52,187 nt of DNA from an uncultured Ruminiclostridium sp. (GTDB lineage: Bacteria > Bacillota > Clostridia > Oscillospirales > Ruminococcaceae): the NCBI GenBank assembly GCA_947624435.1, contig CANQKE010000014.1:1-52187 (forward strand), read 5' to 3'. Shown here in pieces: positions 1-8,005 of the stretch; the first letter of the stretch is position 1, and every line of letters starts with the position of its first letter. The notes under the pieces were generated by a model, which ran no database searches, was not told the origin of the DNA, and saw only the letters and a program-made list of their open reading frames with translations. A program made the translations under genes and the position numbers.

Positions 1-138
1 ACCAAGATCTCTCTTAGTCGCTTTGCATAATTTTTCTTTTAAATTTTTGTCTAACTTTTTGGGGTCAGATCATTTTTGAATGGCTTTTTTATTTGCGAAA
101 ATTGCGAAAATATCCCCAAAGTAATTGGAAGTACATGC

Positions 139-167
139 GCATATTATGTCCGTGACAAACATATATT
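139..167 (+). promoter_or_regulatory. Candidate sigma-E promoter for sipL-spoIVA
   Basis: A -35 element GCATATT (139-145) is followed after exactly 14 bases by CATATATT (160-167). The known Bacillus sigma-E consensus is roughly KMATATT, 14-15 bases, CATACAHT, so the -35 matches fully and the -10 at 7 of 8 positions. It would give a leader of about 60 bases before the downstream gene. A mother-cell promoter fits a SipL/SpoIVA operon. The call rests on consensus matching only. Confidence 0.6.
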
Positions 168-237
168 TAAGCGAATGACCGTTACGGCCGGGTAAGGCTG
201 CCTGTGGCGTGCGGGAGACAGACAAAAGGAGGATCAT

Positions 238-1782
238 ATGGATTTAACAATTTCAAAGGAGCCGTTATATCTGAATGAGATAATATACGACGGTACGGCT
301 GAGCAGGGCGTAGAGTTCGATTACATTCTGCCGGACTATTATCCGGATATTTTTAAGATACTCAAATGCTCGTTAAAGCCCGGTATCGTATCCTACAACA
401 TATCCGGCGATAAGCTGATATGTGACGGTATCGTATATATTTCAGCTCTGTATCTCAGCGAAGGCAGCAACGACCTTAACTGCGTGGAGCATAGATATAC
501 CTTTTCCAAAACTATCGACCTTTCAAAAGAAGCGGACGGTGCATCGGTATCAATAATACCGAGGACGGATTACTGTACGGTAAGGGCGATATCCGGCAGA
601 AGACTGGACGTAAGAGGTGCGGTAAGCTGCAAGATAAAGGTCACCAACAGCCAAATGACCGAGATAATAACCGGAGCAAAGGGCAACGGCGTTCAGGTGA
701 GAAGAACGCCTATATCCTGCGGCGGGAAAAAGATCACAGTCAAAAAACAGTTTATCGCGCGCGAGGATATCGAGGTGGGCGACGCACGAGGCTCGGTAAA
801 GGCGATAGTAAGCTGCGATACGGTGACCTCGGTAAGCGACTGTAAGATAATAGAGGATAAGGTCATACTCAAAGGCGAGGTAAAGCTGAAAGCGCTTTAT
901 CTTATAGAAAACGAAGGTACGGTAAGCACCGAGATAATGGAGGCGGATATCCCGCTGAGCCAGATAATCGACGCAGACGGCATTACAGACAAGCACAGCA
1001 CATACGCGCAGTTTGTCGTGCTGTCCTGCGATCTTTCCGTAAAACAGACCAACGATAACAACAGCCGCGTTTTTACCTGTGATATTTCAGCGGAAGCCGG
1101 CGTATCTGCCGAGCTTGAACAGGTAATATCACCCGTAACGGATATGTATTCTACCGATTATGAGTGCGAGTTTACCACCATGACGGTAAAGACTGAAAAC
1201 GCTCCGCGCTATATATCGCAGAATCTCACGTTAAAGGAAACCGCAGAATGTACTCAGGGCGCTCCGCAAAGCGTGATAGACTGCCGCTGCGAGCTTAACA
1301 ATATCACCTGCCGCGGTAAATCATCGGAAGAGCTTATCGTGTGCGGGCAAGCGTCATATCAGGTGCTTGCAAGACTGGAGAGCGGCCAACCGGTATATAT
1401 CGAGAAAGTGCAGCCGTTCGAGCTGCCGGTATCGGTCAGCGGCTTATCGGAGGACAGCAGCATAGAGCCGTTTTTGCAGGCGGCGTCGGTAAGCTACAGC
1501 ATAACCTCCGACAGTGAGATAGAGCTAAGGGTAGGAATATCCATGCAGGGCTGCCTTTACAAGACGCAGACGGTGGAGATAGTCAAGGACATCAGTGTTA
1601 ATACCGACGCTCCCAAGAAAAAGAATAACGAATACAGCCTTAAATTATATTTTGCCGATGAAAACGAGGATATATGGAGTATCGCAAAGCAGTATAATAC
1701 CGACTGTGAGCAGATAAAGGCCGAAAATGATATACAAGGTGACAGCGCTCCCGCGGGAATGCTGCTTATCCCGATAGTCTGA
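238..1782 (+). CDS. sipL: SipL-like spore morphogenesis protein (DUF3794 + LysM)
   Basis: A 514-residue protein made of DUF3794/SipL-type beta-rich repeats through residue about 460, ending in a LysM-like module (about 467-512, with the segment DENEDIWSIAKQYNTDCEQI). SipL of Clostridioides difficile uses its LysM domain to bind SpoIVA and build the coat basement layer around the forespore. The start is supported by an AAGGAGG ribosome site just upstream of ATG. The next gene is spoIVA, about 100 bases away on the same strand, which strongly supports the SipL role over other DUF3794 proteins. There is no signal peptide, as expected for a mother-cell cytosolic protein. Function is inferred from domain order and neighbour. 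Confidence 0.8.
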   Translation: MDLTISKEPLYLNEIIYDGTAEQGVEFDYILPDYYPDIFKILKCSLKPGIVSYNISGDKLICDGIVYISALYLSEGSNDLNCVEHRYTFSKTIDLSKEADGASVSIIPRTDYCTVRAISGRRLDVRGAVSCKIKVTNSQMTEIITGAKGNGVQVRRTPISCGGKKITVKKQFIAREDIEVGDARGSVKAIVSCDTVTSVSDCKIIEDKVILKGEVKLKALYLIENEGTVSTEIMEADIPLSQIIDADGITDKHSTYAQFVVLSCDLSVKQTNDNNSRVFTCDISAEAGVSAELEQVISPVTDMYSTDYECEFTTMTVKTENAPRYISQNLTLKETAECTQGAPQSVIDCRCELNNITCRGKSSEELIVCGQASYQVLARLESGQPVYIEKVQPFELPVSVSGLSEDSSIEPFLQAASVSYSITSDSEIELRVGISMQGCLYKTQTVEIVKDISVNTDAPKKKNNEYSLKLYFADENEDIWSIAKQYNTDCEQIKAENDIQGDSAPAGMLLIPIV

Positions 1783-1881
1783 TATTTGCCCTTTGTTCTT
1801 CCGCACGGGAACAAGGGCGGCAAAGACTTATAAACGCAATACGCGGCTTTACGAACTACCGTGCGGAGAAAAGGAGCAAAT

Positions 1882-3357
1882 ATGCCTCAATCTATTTATA
1901 AGGATATATCTGCACGTACACAGGGAAACATATACATTGGTGTGGTTGGACCTGTACGTTCCGGTAAATCCACTTTTATAAGCAAATTCATGAACGTGCT
2001 TGTAATACCGAGCATAGACAGCAATTATGTAAAAGAAAGAGCCGTTGACGAGCTGCCTCAGTCCGCGGCGGGGAAGACCATTATGACTACCGAACCGAAA
2101 TTTGTTCCGGAAGAGGCGGTAAATATTGTCCTTGAGGACAGCACCACGATGAACGTCCGGCTTATCGACTGTGTAGGCTACATAGTACCGAGCGCAATAG
2201 GATATATCGAAAATGAAGCGCCGAGAATGGTAATGACCCCGTGGTTTGATGAGGAAATACCGTTTAATATGGCGGCAGAGGTCGGTACTCAAAAGGTCAT
2301 AAACGAGCACAGCACCATCGGACTGGTGGTAACTACCGACGGCAGCATAACCGACATACCCCGCGAGGAGTATGAGGAGGCGGAGGAAAGGGTGATCGCA
2401 GAGCTTGAGTCGATAAGAAAGCCTTTCGTTATCGTGCTTAACTGCAAAGACCCGTCGAGCGCGGAGGCAAAGGCGCTGGCAGCGTCTATGTCCGAAAAAT
2501 ATCATAAGCCCGTCACCGCAATAAATTGCCTTGACATTGGTGAAGAGGACATCAAGGATATTCTTAAGACAGTCCTGCTGCAATTCCCCGTAAAACAGAT
2601 AAATATAAAAATGCCTAAATGGCTGACAGCGTTGGATAAGGAGCATTGGCTAAAAAAAGAGGTTTTCGATACTATCAGAACAGCGGCGGCTGAGGCAGTG
2701 GATATGGGCTGCATCAAAAAGTTTGCCGAGGGAATGCTGGCGTGTGAAGCTATAACCTGCTGCACGGTGGACAACGCCGACCTCGGCAGCGGCGCCGGAT
2801 ATGTAACGGTCAACGTAAAGAACGAGCTGTTTTACCAGATATTGGGCGAAACCACCGGCTTGGAGCTAAGCGACGAGAGCGACCTTATGCCGTGCATGAT
2901 AGAGCTTGCTTCAATAAAGAAAAAGTACGAAAAGGTCAAGACCGCTCTGGATGAGGTGCAGGCTACCGGCTACGGTATAGTTATGCCGGGCTTGGAAGAG
3001 CTTAAATTGGAAGAGCCGGAAATAATCAAGCAAGGCGGAAAATACGGCGTGCGCTTGAAAGCCTCTGCACCGTCTGTTCATATGATGCTTGCGGATATCA
3101 CAACGGAAGTCAATCCGATAGTCGGCAGCGAAAAACAGTCGGAGGATCTGGTAAAATATCTGCTTAACGAGTACGAAGAAAACCCCACCCGAATCTGGGA
3201 AAGCAACATATTCGGCAAATCTCTCCACGAGCTTGTAAACGAGGGGCTGCGCAATAAGCTGTACCGCATGCCGACCGACGCGCGCGGAAAGCTTCAGGAA
3301 ACTATACAGCGTATTATAAACGACGGCTGTAACGGTCTTATATGTATTATACTGTGA
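1882..3357 (+). CDS. spoIVA: Stage IV sporulation protein A, coat ATPase
   Basis: A 491-residue protein matching SpoIVA in length (B. subtilis 492) and sequence character. The Walker A motif GPVRSGKST lies at residues 23-31, with a Walker B-like LIDCVGY near residue 95. SpoIVA hydrolyses ATP to polymerise on the forespore outer membrane, where SpoVM anchors it, and forms the platform for coat assembly. An in-frame GTG exists 21 bases upstream, but ATG at 1882 sits 7-8 bases after AAAGGAG and gives the standard N-terminus beginning MPQSIYKDIS. It probably shares the sigma-E promoter of the SipL-like gene. A strong hairpin terminator follows. Confidence 0.97.
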   Translation: MPQSIYKDISARTQGNIYIGVVGPVRSGKSTFISKFMNVLVIPSIDSNYVKERAVDELPQSAAGKTIMTTEPKFVPEEAVNIVLEDSTTMNVRLIDCVGYIVPSAIGYIENEAPRMVMTPWFDEEIPFNMAAEVGTQKVINEHSTIGLVVTTDGSITDIPREEYEEAEERVIAELESIRKPFVIVLNCKDPSSAEAKALAASMSEKYHKPVTAINCLDIGEEDIKDILKTVLLQFPVKQINIKMPKWLTALDKEHWLKKEVFDTIRTAAAEAVDMGCIKKFAEGMLACEAITCCTVDNADLGSGAGYVTVNVKNELFYQILGETTGLELSDESDLMPCMIELASIKKKYEKVKTALDEVQATGYGIVMPGLEELKLEEPEIIKQGGKYGVRLKASAPSVHMMLADITTEVNPIVGSEKQSEDLVKYLLNEYEENPTRIWESNIFGKSLHELVNEGLRNKLYRMPTDARGKLQETIQRIINDGCNGLICIIL

Positions 3358-3370
3358 TCATATTTTTATT

Positions 3371-3407
3371 AAATCTCTCCCGGCGGGTATCGTCGGGAGA
3401 GATTTTT
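3371..3407. terminator. Rho-independent terminator between converging spoIVA and spoIVB
   Basis: A perfect 12-bp stem (AAATCTCTCCCG at 3371-3382 against CGGGAGAGATTT at 3394-3405) ends in a T run. The stem is A/T-flanked on both sides, so it can serve both converging genes. Confidence 0.9.
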
Positions 3408-3421
3408 GAGTTTATTTTTTA

Positions 3422-4639
3422 TCACGCCGCGCGCAGTTTTTGCGAATAGCTGTTCATATCGTCGGTTTCGTCGTACATTGTCTGGGCAAAAATGCCGTAG
3501 CCTCTTGTCGGGTCGTTGATGAAAACGTGTGTTACCGCTCCGGCGAGCATACCGTCCTGTATGATAGGACTGCCGCTCATGCCCTGGACTATTCCTCCGG
3601 TGCTTTTCAGTAATTCGCTGTCGGTGACCTTGATGACCAGATTTTTATTTTCACCGCTAGCGATATCCACGCTTTCTATTTCGATCTCATATTCCCTCGC
3701 GGGTGCGTCGTCTATAGTTGTGATGATATACGCCTTGCCGGTGTGTACTTCACTTTTGTAAGCCATGGGCAGCGGCTCGGAGGATACCGGACACAGACTG
3801 CTGTAGCCGAAAAGTCCGCAGCGGGAATTTTTACTTATACTGCCTGTTACGGTATTTGACATGAGATTTCCGCAAAGCTCTCCCGGCAGTCCGTCGGCGC
3901 TTTTCTTTACCTCGGTTATCGTCGCGGGTACTATCTCGCCCTTTCCGAGAGGCAGAATTTCTCCGGTATCTATATCGCATACCGCATGCCCCAGTCCGGC
4001 AAACACCTTTGACGTTTCATCGTAATAAGTCATTGTACCTATGCCGGCGGTGCTGTCCCTTACCCATATACCGAGCTTAAGCTCGCCTTCATTATTTTTT
4101 TCCGGTACGGCGGTAACGTTGTGTACCGTTCCGTCACGGGTAAATTCTATATTGGTTTCGCGGCTGTTTTTCGCTACAAGCTCAGTAAACTGCTTTGCCG
4201 AGGTGACTTTTTCGCCGTTGACGCGGGTAATTATATCGCCCGCCTGCAAGCCTGCCTTTCCCGCGGGGGATAAATTGTCTGAACCGCGGTTTACCTGACC
4301 GAAATCGGTAACTATCACACCGTCGGTAAGCAGCTTTATCCCAAACGGCGTACCGCACGGGATAAGATACGGTCGTTCCTGAGCCACTGCGGTTACGGTT
4401 TTTATCGGTATCATTCCGAATAATTTTACATCCGCAGTATATTTGCAGCTGCCGTCATATAGCAGCTCGCTTTCTTTAGTATCGGCAGTCAGGGCTGCCG
4501 TAGATATTATTTCAATGCTGCCGTCCTTTCCTATGACACAGCCGTTTTCAATAGAAGAATCAACATAAGCGGATACGGCGAGCATAGATAATGTTATAAA
4601 AGACATGGCAGCGGAAAGAATTGACGTTATTTTTTTCAT
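3422..4639 (-). CDS. spoIVB: SpoIVB signalling serine protease (S55, PDZ)
   Basis: A 405-residue protein with an N-terminal hydrophobic segment (about 5-26), a PDZ domain (about 95-180) and the S55 peptidase domain. The catalytic triad is visible: His218 in GLGHAV, Asp340 in VTDSELL and Ser355 in GMSGSP; the Asp-Ser spacing of 15 equals that of B. subtilis SpoIVB. The protease is made in the forespore, crosses into the intermembrane space and triggers pro-sigma-K processing through SpoIVFA. The start was set at 4639 because AAGGAGTG lies just upstream; a TTG eight codons further out lacks a ribosome site. In Bacillus and most Clostridia this gene follows recN; here it sits beside spoIVA instead. 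Confidence 0.95.
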   Translation of the reverse strand: MKKITSILSAAMSFITLSMLAVSAYVDSSIENGCVIGKDGSIEIISTAALTADTKESELLYDGSCKYTADVKLFGMIPIKTVTAVAQERPYLIPCGTPFGIKLLTDGVIVTDFGQVNRGSDNLSPAGKAGLQAGDIITRVNGEKVTSAKQFTELVAKNSRETNIEFTRDGTVHNVTAVPEKNNEGELKLGIWVRDSTAGIGTMTYYDETSKVFAGLGHAVCDIDTGEILPLGKGEIVPATITEVKKSADGLPGELCGNLMSNTVTGSISKNSRCGLFGYSSLCPVSSEPLPMAYKSEVHTGKAYIITTIDDAPAREYEIEIESVDIASGENKNLVIKVTDSELLKSTGGIVQGMSGSPIIQDGMLAGAVTHVFINDPTRGYGIFAQTMYDETDDMNSYSQKLRAA

Positions 4640-4970
4640 CTTACCACTCCTTGTGAATTGCAAATCAAAATCACAAACATAATATTTGCCCGACCGATTT
4701 TTTTATAAGAGGTATTTTTTAATTTTATGATTTTACTGTCATGGAAACCGCCGATGCCGTCCGCGCGCTATGTGCAGGAATTTACAAATGTTTTTCCTTT
4801 ATTATACGGATCTTTATACTTAAAAATCGTGATTTGACATTGAACCGAAAATGTGATATATTATATAGTATAAACGCGATACGGAATTTGCCGCATGCTT
4901 TTATTTTTTGCCGGCAAAACAGAAAAATTCACCGTAGGAATAATTGAAATCATTAAAAGGAACAAATAAA
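4640..4970. other. Divergent intergenic region, 331 bp
   Basis: This AT-rich spacer lies between divergently transcribed spoIVB and the small membrane protein gene. It holds one clear plus-strand sigma-A promoter (4834-4862). I could not identify a convincing forespore sigma-G promoter for spoIVB. A 68-codon open frame inside (4741-4947) has no ribosome site or recognisable sequence and is not called. Confidence 0.7.
4834..4862 (+). promoter_or_regulatory. Sigma-A promoter for the membrane protein-udp-HAD operon
   Basis: TTGACA (4834-4839), a 17-base spacer and TATATT (4857-4862). The predicted start site lies about 100 bases ahead of the first gene. Confidence 0.8.
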
Positions 4971-5450
4971 ATGAAAATTTTTGTGCTTGTGTTAAAAATA
5001 CTGCTGATGATAGCTACCGGAGCGATTGCAATTGTATTTAACGTTTTCGGGGCTATATCGACGATGTCTACCGGTGTAGCGGAAAATAACGACATAACAG
5101 GTTATGTTATATTTTGGATGAGTTTTACCATCGTGCTGTTTGTCGTGCCGACATTTCTTGTAATGCTCAGAAAATACGTTATCGCCGCGTCGATGTCGGT
5201 CGCGGGCATGATATGTATATTTGTGCTTCATGAGCTTATCCACGGCGCGGCAAGAGAGTTATATCTGCCGATGCTGCTGATAACCGTATTTGACGTGCTT
5301 ATTGCGATATTCGGCAATTGGGACAAGATACACGCTAGTATCGACGAAAGGGAAAGACGCAAAAACGCCGTCGCTCCGTCAGTGCTGGGCGGCACGACTG
5401 CCGAGACCGCAAGCGAAAAGAGATCATCCGGGAAGAATAAAAGGAGGTAA
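4971..5450 (+). CDS. Small four-helix membrane protein of unknown function
   Basis: A 159-residue protein with about four hydrophobic helices (roughly 3-29, 44-66, 70-90 and 98-115) and a charged Lys/Arg-rich C-terminal tail of about 40 residues. I do not recognise the family. The third helix ends in HELIHG (residues 87-92), which fits the HExxH zinc-peptidase pattern, but no further ligand is evident. ATG at 4971 follows AAAAGGA; a TTG nine codons upstream is less likely. It is the first gene of an operon with uridine phosphorylase, two bases apart, so a link to nucleoside uptake or salvage is possible but unproven. Confidence 0.7.
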   Translation: MKIFVLVLKILLMIATGAIAIVFNVFGAISTMSTGVAENNDITGYVIFWMSFTIVLFVVPTFLVMLRKYVIAASMSVAGMICIFVLHELIHGAARELYLPMLLITVFDVLIAIFGNWDKIHASIDERERRKNAVAPSVLGGTTAETASEKRSSGKNKRR

Positions 5451-5452
5451 TT

Positions 5453-6250
5453 ATGGCGCTTTTATCAGACGATATACAGTTTCATCTTAAAATAAGAAAC
5501 GGAGATGTAGGCAGATATGTTATTTTACCGGGCGACCCCGGCAGAGTACCCGCTATTGCAAAGTATCTTGACAACGCTGTCGAGATCGCGTCAAACCGTG
5601 AATTTACAACATATACCGGCAGTCTGCTCGGAGAAAAGGTAAGCGTTACATCTACCGGTATAGGCGGCCCGTCCGCGGCTATCGCGGTGGAAGAGCTTAT
5701 CCGCTGCGGTTCAGACACGTTTATAAGGATAGGCACCAGCGGCGGCATGGCGCTTAAGGTTTCCGGCGGCGATCTGGTAGTAGCGACAGCGTCGATACGC
5801 AGCGAGGGCACCAGCAGGGAATACATCCCCGACGGTTATCCCGCGGTGGCTGATTTTGAAGTAATGAGCGCGCTCAAAGCTGCCGGCGACAGTCTGTCCG
5901 AGGATAAAGACGGCAAGCGCTGCCATGTCGGAGTAGTACACTGCAAGGACAGCTTTTACGGCGAGATAGAGCCGGAGAAAATGCCGGTGGCTCGCACCTT
6001 ATGCGATAATTGGGACGCTTATGTAAAATGCGGTTGCCTGACCTCGGAAATGGAGTCCTCGGCGATATTTGCCGTTGCCGCTGCAAGGGGAGTGCGGGCA
6101 GGCTCGGTTTTCACCGCACTTTGGAATGTAGAGCGCACTAAAGCCGGTCTGCCGGATACCGTTTGTCTGGACAGTGACAGAGCGATACGCACCGCGGTAG
6201 AAGCGGTCAAATTACTGATACAACAGGATAGAAATAAAAATGGCGTTTGA
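5453..6250 (+). CDS. udp: Uridine phosphorylase
   Basis: A 265-residue PNP/UDP-family phosphorylase that splits uridine with phosphate into uracil and ribose 1-phosphate in the cytosol. The phosphate-binding GDPGR is near residues 25-29, RIGTSGG follows near 88-94 and the ribose-binding EMES near 198-201. Length and N-terminus match Udp rather than purine nucleoside phosphorylases. AAAGGAGG lies just before ATG. It sits between a small membrane protein and a HAD phosphatase whose start overlaps its last 11 bases, so the three are co-transcribed and probably translationally coupled. Confidence 0.85.
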   Translation: MALLSDDIQFHLKIRNGDVGRYVILPGDPGRVPAIAKYLDNAVEIASNREFTTYTGSLLGEKVSVTSTGIGGPSAAIAVEELIRCGSDTFIRIGTSGGMALKVSGGDLVVATASIRSEGTSREYIPDGYPAVADFEVMSALKAAGDSLSEDKDGKRCHVGVVHCKDSFYGEIEPEKMPVARTLCDNWDAYVKCGCLTSEMESSAIFAVAAARGVRAGSVFTALWNVERTKAGLPDTVCLDSDRAIRTAVEAVKLLIQQDRNKNGV

Positions 6251-6887
6251 TTATATTCTTTTTGATCTTGACGGAACCTTGACCGATCCTTACGAGGGGA
6301 TAACAAAATCGGTTCAATATGCTTTGGCAAGCTTTGGGATCGAGGAGCATGATCAGGATATACTGCGCTCGTTCATAGGGCCGCCGTTGAGAACGTCATT
6401 TATGGTAAATTACGGATTTGACAGGGAAAAGGCGGAGCAGGCGGTGCTTAAATACCGCGAACGGTATATTCCTATAGGGGTATATGAAAACCGAGTTATT
6501 GACGGCGTCCCCGAAACGCTGGAAAAATTGCGCAGTCACGGAAAAAAGCTGTATCTTTCCACTTCTAAGCCGCTGGATACCGCGACCGAGATAATGCGGC
6601 ATTTTGATCTGGAGAAATATTTTGATTTTCTTGGCGGTGCGGATTTCAGCTTTGGCAGAGATGAAAAGCATCAAGTGATAGAATATGTGTTCGAGCATTG
6701 TAATATTACCGACCGTGAAAAAACGGTCATCGTCGGCGATCGTAAGCATGATATTATCGGCGGTAAAACGTGCGGGATAAAGTCTATCGGCGTTCTTTGC
6801 GGATACGGCGATAAGGCGGAGCTTGAGCAGGCGGGCGCTGATTTTATCGCTGATGATTTTGCCAGCATTTGTAATTTTATCCTTTAA
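6240..6887 (+). CDS. HAD-family phosphatase (phosphoglycolate phosphatase-like)
   Basis: A 215-residue HAD subfamily IA hydrolase. Motif I is FDLDGTLTD (nucleophile Asp9, acid Asp11), motif II is the STSK near residue 103, and motif IV is VGDRKHD near 160-166. A helical cap follows motif I. The family includes phosphoglycolate phosphatase and 5'-nucleotidases; because the gene overlaps udp by 11 bases, a nucleotide or sugar-phosphate substrate is the better guess. The substrate cannot be fixed from sequence. A strong terminator follows. Confidence 0.85.
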   Translation: MAFDYILFDLDGTLTDPYEGITKSVQYALASFGIEEHDQDILRSFIGPPLRTSFMVNYGFDREKAEQAVLKYRERYIPIGVYENRVIDGVPETLEKLRSHGKKLYLSTSKPLDTATEIMRHFDLEKYFDFLGGADFSFGRDEKHQVIEYVFEHCNITDREKTVIVGDRKHDIIGGKTCGIKSIGVLCGYGDKAELEQAGADFIADDFASICNFIL

Positions 6888-6913
6888 TAAAGCGAAAAAA
6901 ATAAGTACATAAT

Positions 6914-6950
6914 AAAAGCGTAAGGCGTATGAATGGTCTTACGCTTTTTC
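6914..6950 (+). terminator. Terminator after the udp-HAD operon
   Basis: An 11-bp stem, AAAAGCGTAAG (6914-6924) against CTTACGCTTTT (6938-6948), running into T residues. Confidence 0.9.
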
Positions 6951-6970
6951 GCTATTTTGTAACGAAAATA

Positions 6971-7098
6971 AGTCTGAAAAAATAAATTTTTCAGACTATG
7001 AGTTTTGCGCTTTGCCGAGTAAGGCCGGCAATTTTGCTTCGCAAAACCGCACCAAAACTCGAAAGGAGAATGCTTGCTTTGCAAGCATGATAATAATT
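6971..7098 (+). repeat. Structured leader element, copy 1 (before the DUF1540 gene)
   Basis: This stretch carries a perfect inverted repeat (AGTCTGAAAAAT at 6971 against ATTTTTCAGACT ending at 6997), then a GAGTTTTG/CAAAACTC pair (about 7000-7060), an AAAGGAG ribosome site (about 7062-7068), and a hairpin TGCTTGC-TTT-GCAAGCA (7071-7087) between ribosome site and start codon. A clearly related sequence lies at 35987-36098 before gmk. It could be a mobile leader or a regulatory RNA. Confidence 0.75.
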
Positions 7099-7269
7099 AT
7101 GAACCAAGAACATGCAAACAAGCACATTGCCTGCACGATAAGGAATTGCAAGAACCACTGCTGCTGCGCGGATTATTGTTCTCTTGACAAGATCCAGATA
7201 GGTACGCATGAGTGCGATCCTACAGAAAAGGCATGCACAGACTGCAAATCCTTTGAATTAGAGCAATAA
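7099..7269 (+). CDS. DUF1540 Cys-rich small protein
   Basis: A 56-residue protein with nine cysteines, matching the DUF1540 family of small, probably metal-binding proteins common in Clostridia; function unknown. ATG at 7099 gives the usual family start (MNQEHANKHIACTIRNC). An in-frame ATG at 7087 overlaps the hairpin of the repeated leader. The ribosome site AAAGGAG is unusually far from either start (roughly 20-30 bases) unless the hairpin between them folds and shortens the distance. A strong terminator follows. Confidence 0.8.
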   Translation: MNQEHANKHIACTIRNCKNHCCCADYCSLDKIQIGTHECDPTEKACTDCKSFELEQ

Positions 7270-7276
7270 CAACGAA

Positions 7277-7307
7277 GCCTCCTCCGGAGAACCGGAGGAG
7301 GCAGTTT
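7277..7307. terminator. Bidirectional terminator between DUF1540 gene and rex
   Basis: A perfect 11-bp GC-rich stem, GCCTCCTCCGG (7277-7287) against CCGGAGGAGGC (7292-7302), with AGTTTT on the plus side. It can also end the converging rex transcript. Confidence 0.88.
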
Positions 7308-7331
7308 TGTGTAAATCGTGTTTTGCGGTTA

Positions 7332-7964
7332 TTAAGTGTTGTTCACACCATAGGAAAGTATCATAAGACTATCGCTCAGATGGACGTTTTCCACCACTAT
7401 ATCATCAAAATCGACGTTTATATCATAGTGTGAAAAATTCCAGAAGCTGCGTACATTAACTCCGGTAAGGCGTTTTACCAGGTCTTTGGTAACGTCTTTC
7501 GGCGTGCATAACACCGCTATATCCGGCTGTTCTGCATTGCAAAACTGCTCTAACCGCGCGACGTCGGTTATTTTTACTCCGGCAAGCTCCTGACCCTCGA
7601 TATTCTTATTTGAATCGAATATACCGATAAGCCGGCAGCCGCTCTTTTCAAAATCAATGTGCATGGCAAGGGCAGTGCCGAGATTGCCCGCACCGATAAG
7701 TATGACCTTTTTTCGGCTGTCCACGCCGAGTATATGGCCTATCTCCTGGCGCAGCTCATTGACGTTATAGCCGTAGCCCTGCTGGCCGAATCCGCCGAAA
7801 CAGTTTAGGTCCTGTCGTATCTGTGACGCGGTCAGCCTCATTTTTTCCGCAAGCTCGCGCGATGAAATTTTAGAAATTCCCGCGTCTGACAATTCGCCGA
7901 GAAAACGGTAATATCTCGGCAGCCTGCGTATTACGGAAACTGAAATGTTGCCTTGCTTTGACAA
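7332..7964 (-). CDS. rex: Redox-sensing transcriptional repressor Rex
   Basis: A 210-residue Rex protein: N-terminal winged helix with the RLPRYYRFL segment, then a Rossmann domain with GAGNLG near residue 91 for NAD(H). Rex represses when NAD+ is high and releases DNA when NADH rises. The start is probably TTG at 7964, eight bases after GGAGG; a TTG at 7970 is too close to it. The gene is last in an apparent operon aconitase-membrane protein-icd-rex (41 bases after icd). A Rex-operator-like palindrome overlaps the operon promoter, so feedback control of these TCA genes and of rex itself is likely. Confidence 0.93.
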   Translation of the reverse strand: MSKQGNISVSVIRRLPRYYRFLGELSDAGISKISSRELAEKMRLTASQIRQDLNCFGGFGQQGYGYNVNELRQEIGHILGVDSRKKVILIGAGNLGTALAMHIDFEKSGCRLIGIFDSNKNIEGQELAGVKITDVARLEQFCNAEQPDIAVLCTPKDVTKDLVKRLTGVNVRSFWNFSHYDINVDFDDIVVENVHLSDSLMILSYGVNNT

Positions 7965-8005
7965 AATCAATTCCTCCGGAAAATGGTCTGCGTTCGTGAT
8001 GAAAA

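Noticed and set aside
1-138. Possible end of an upstream gene
   Set aside because: AT-rich sequence without a sustained frame; nothing identifiable beyond the downstream promoter.
4741-4947. 68-codon open frame in the spoIVB spacer
   Set aside because: No ribosome site, no family features, and it overlaps a strong promoter for the next gene.
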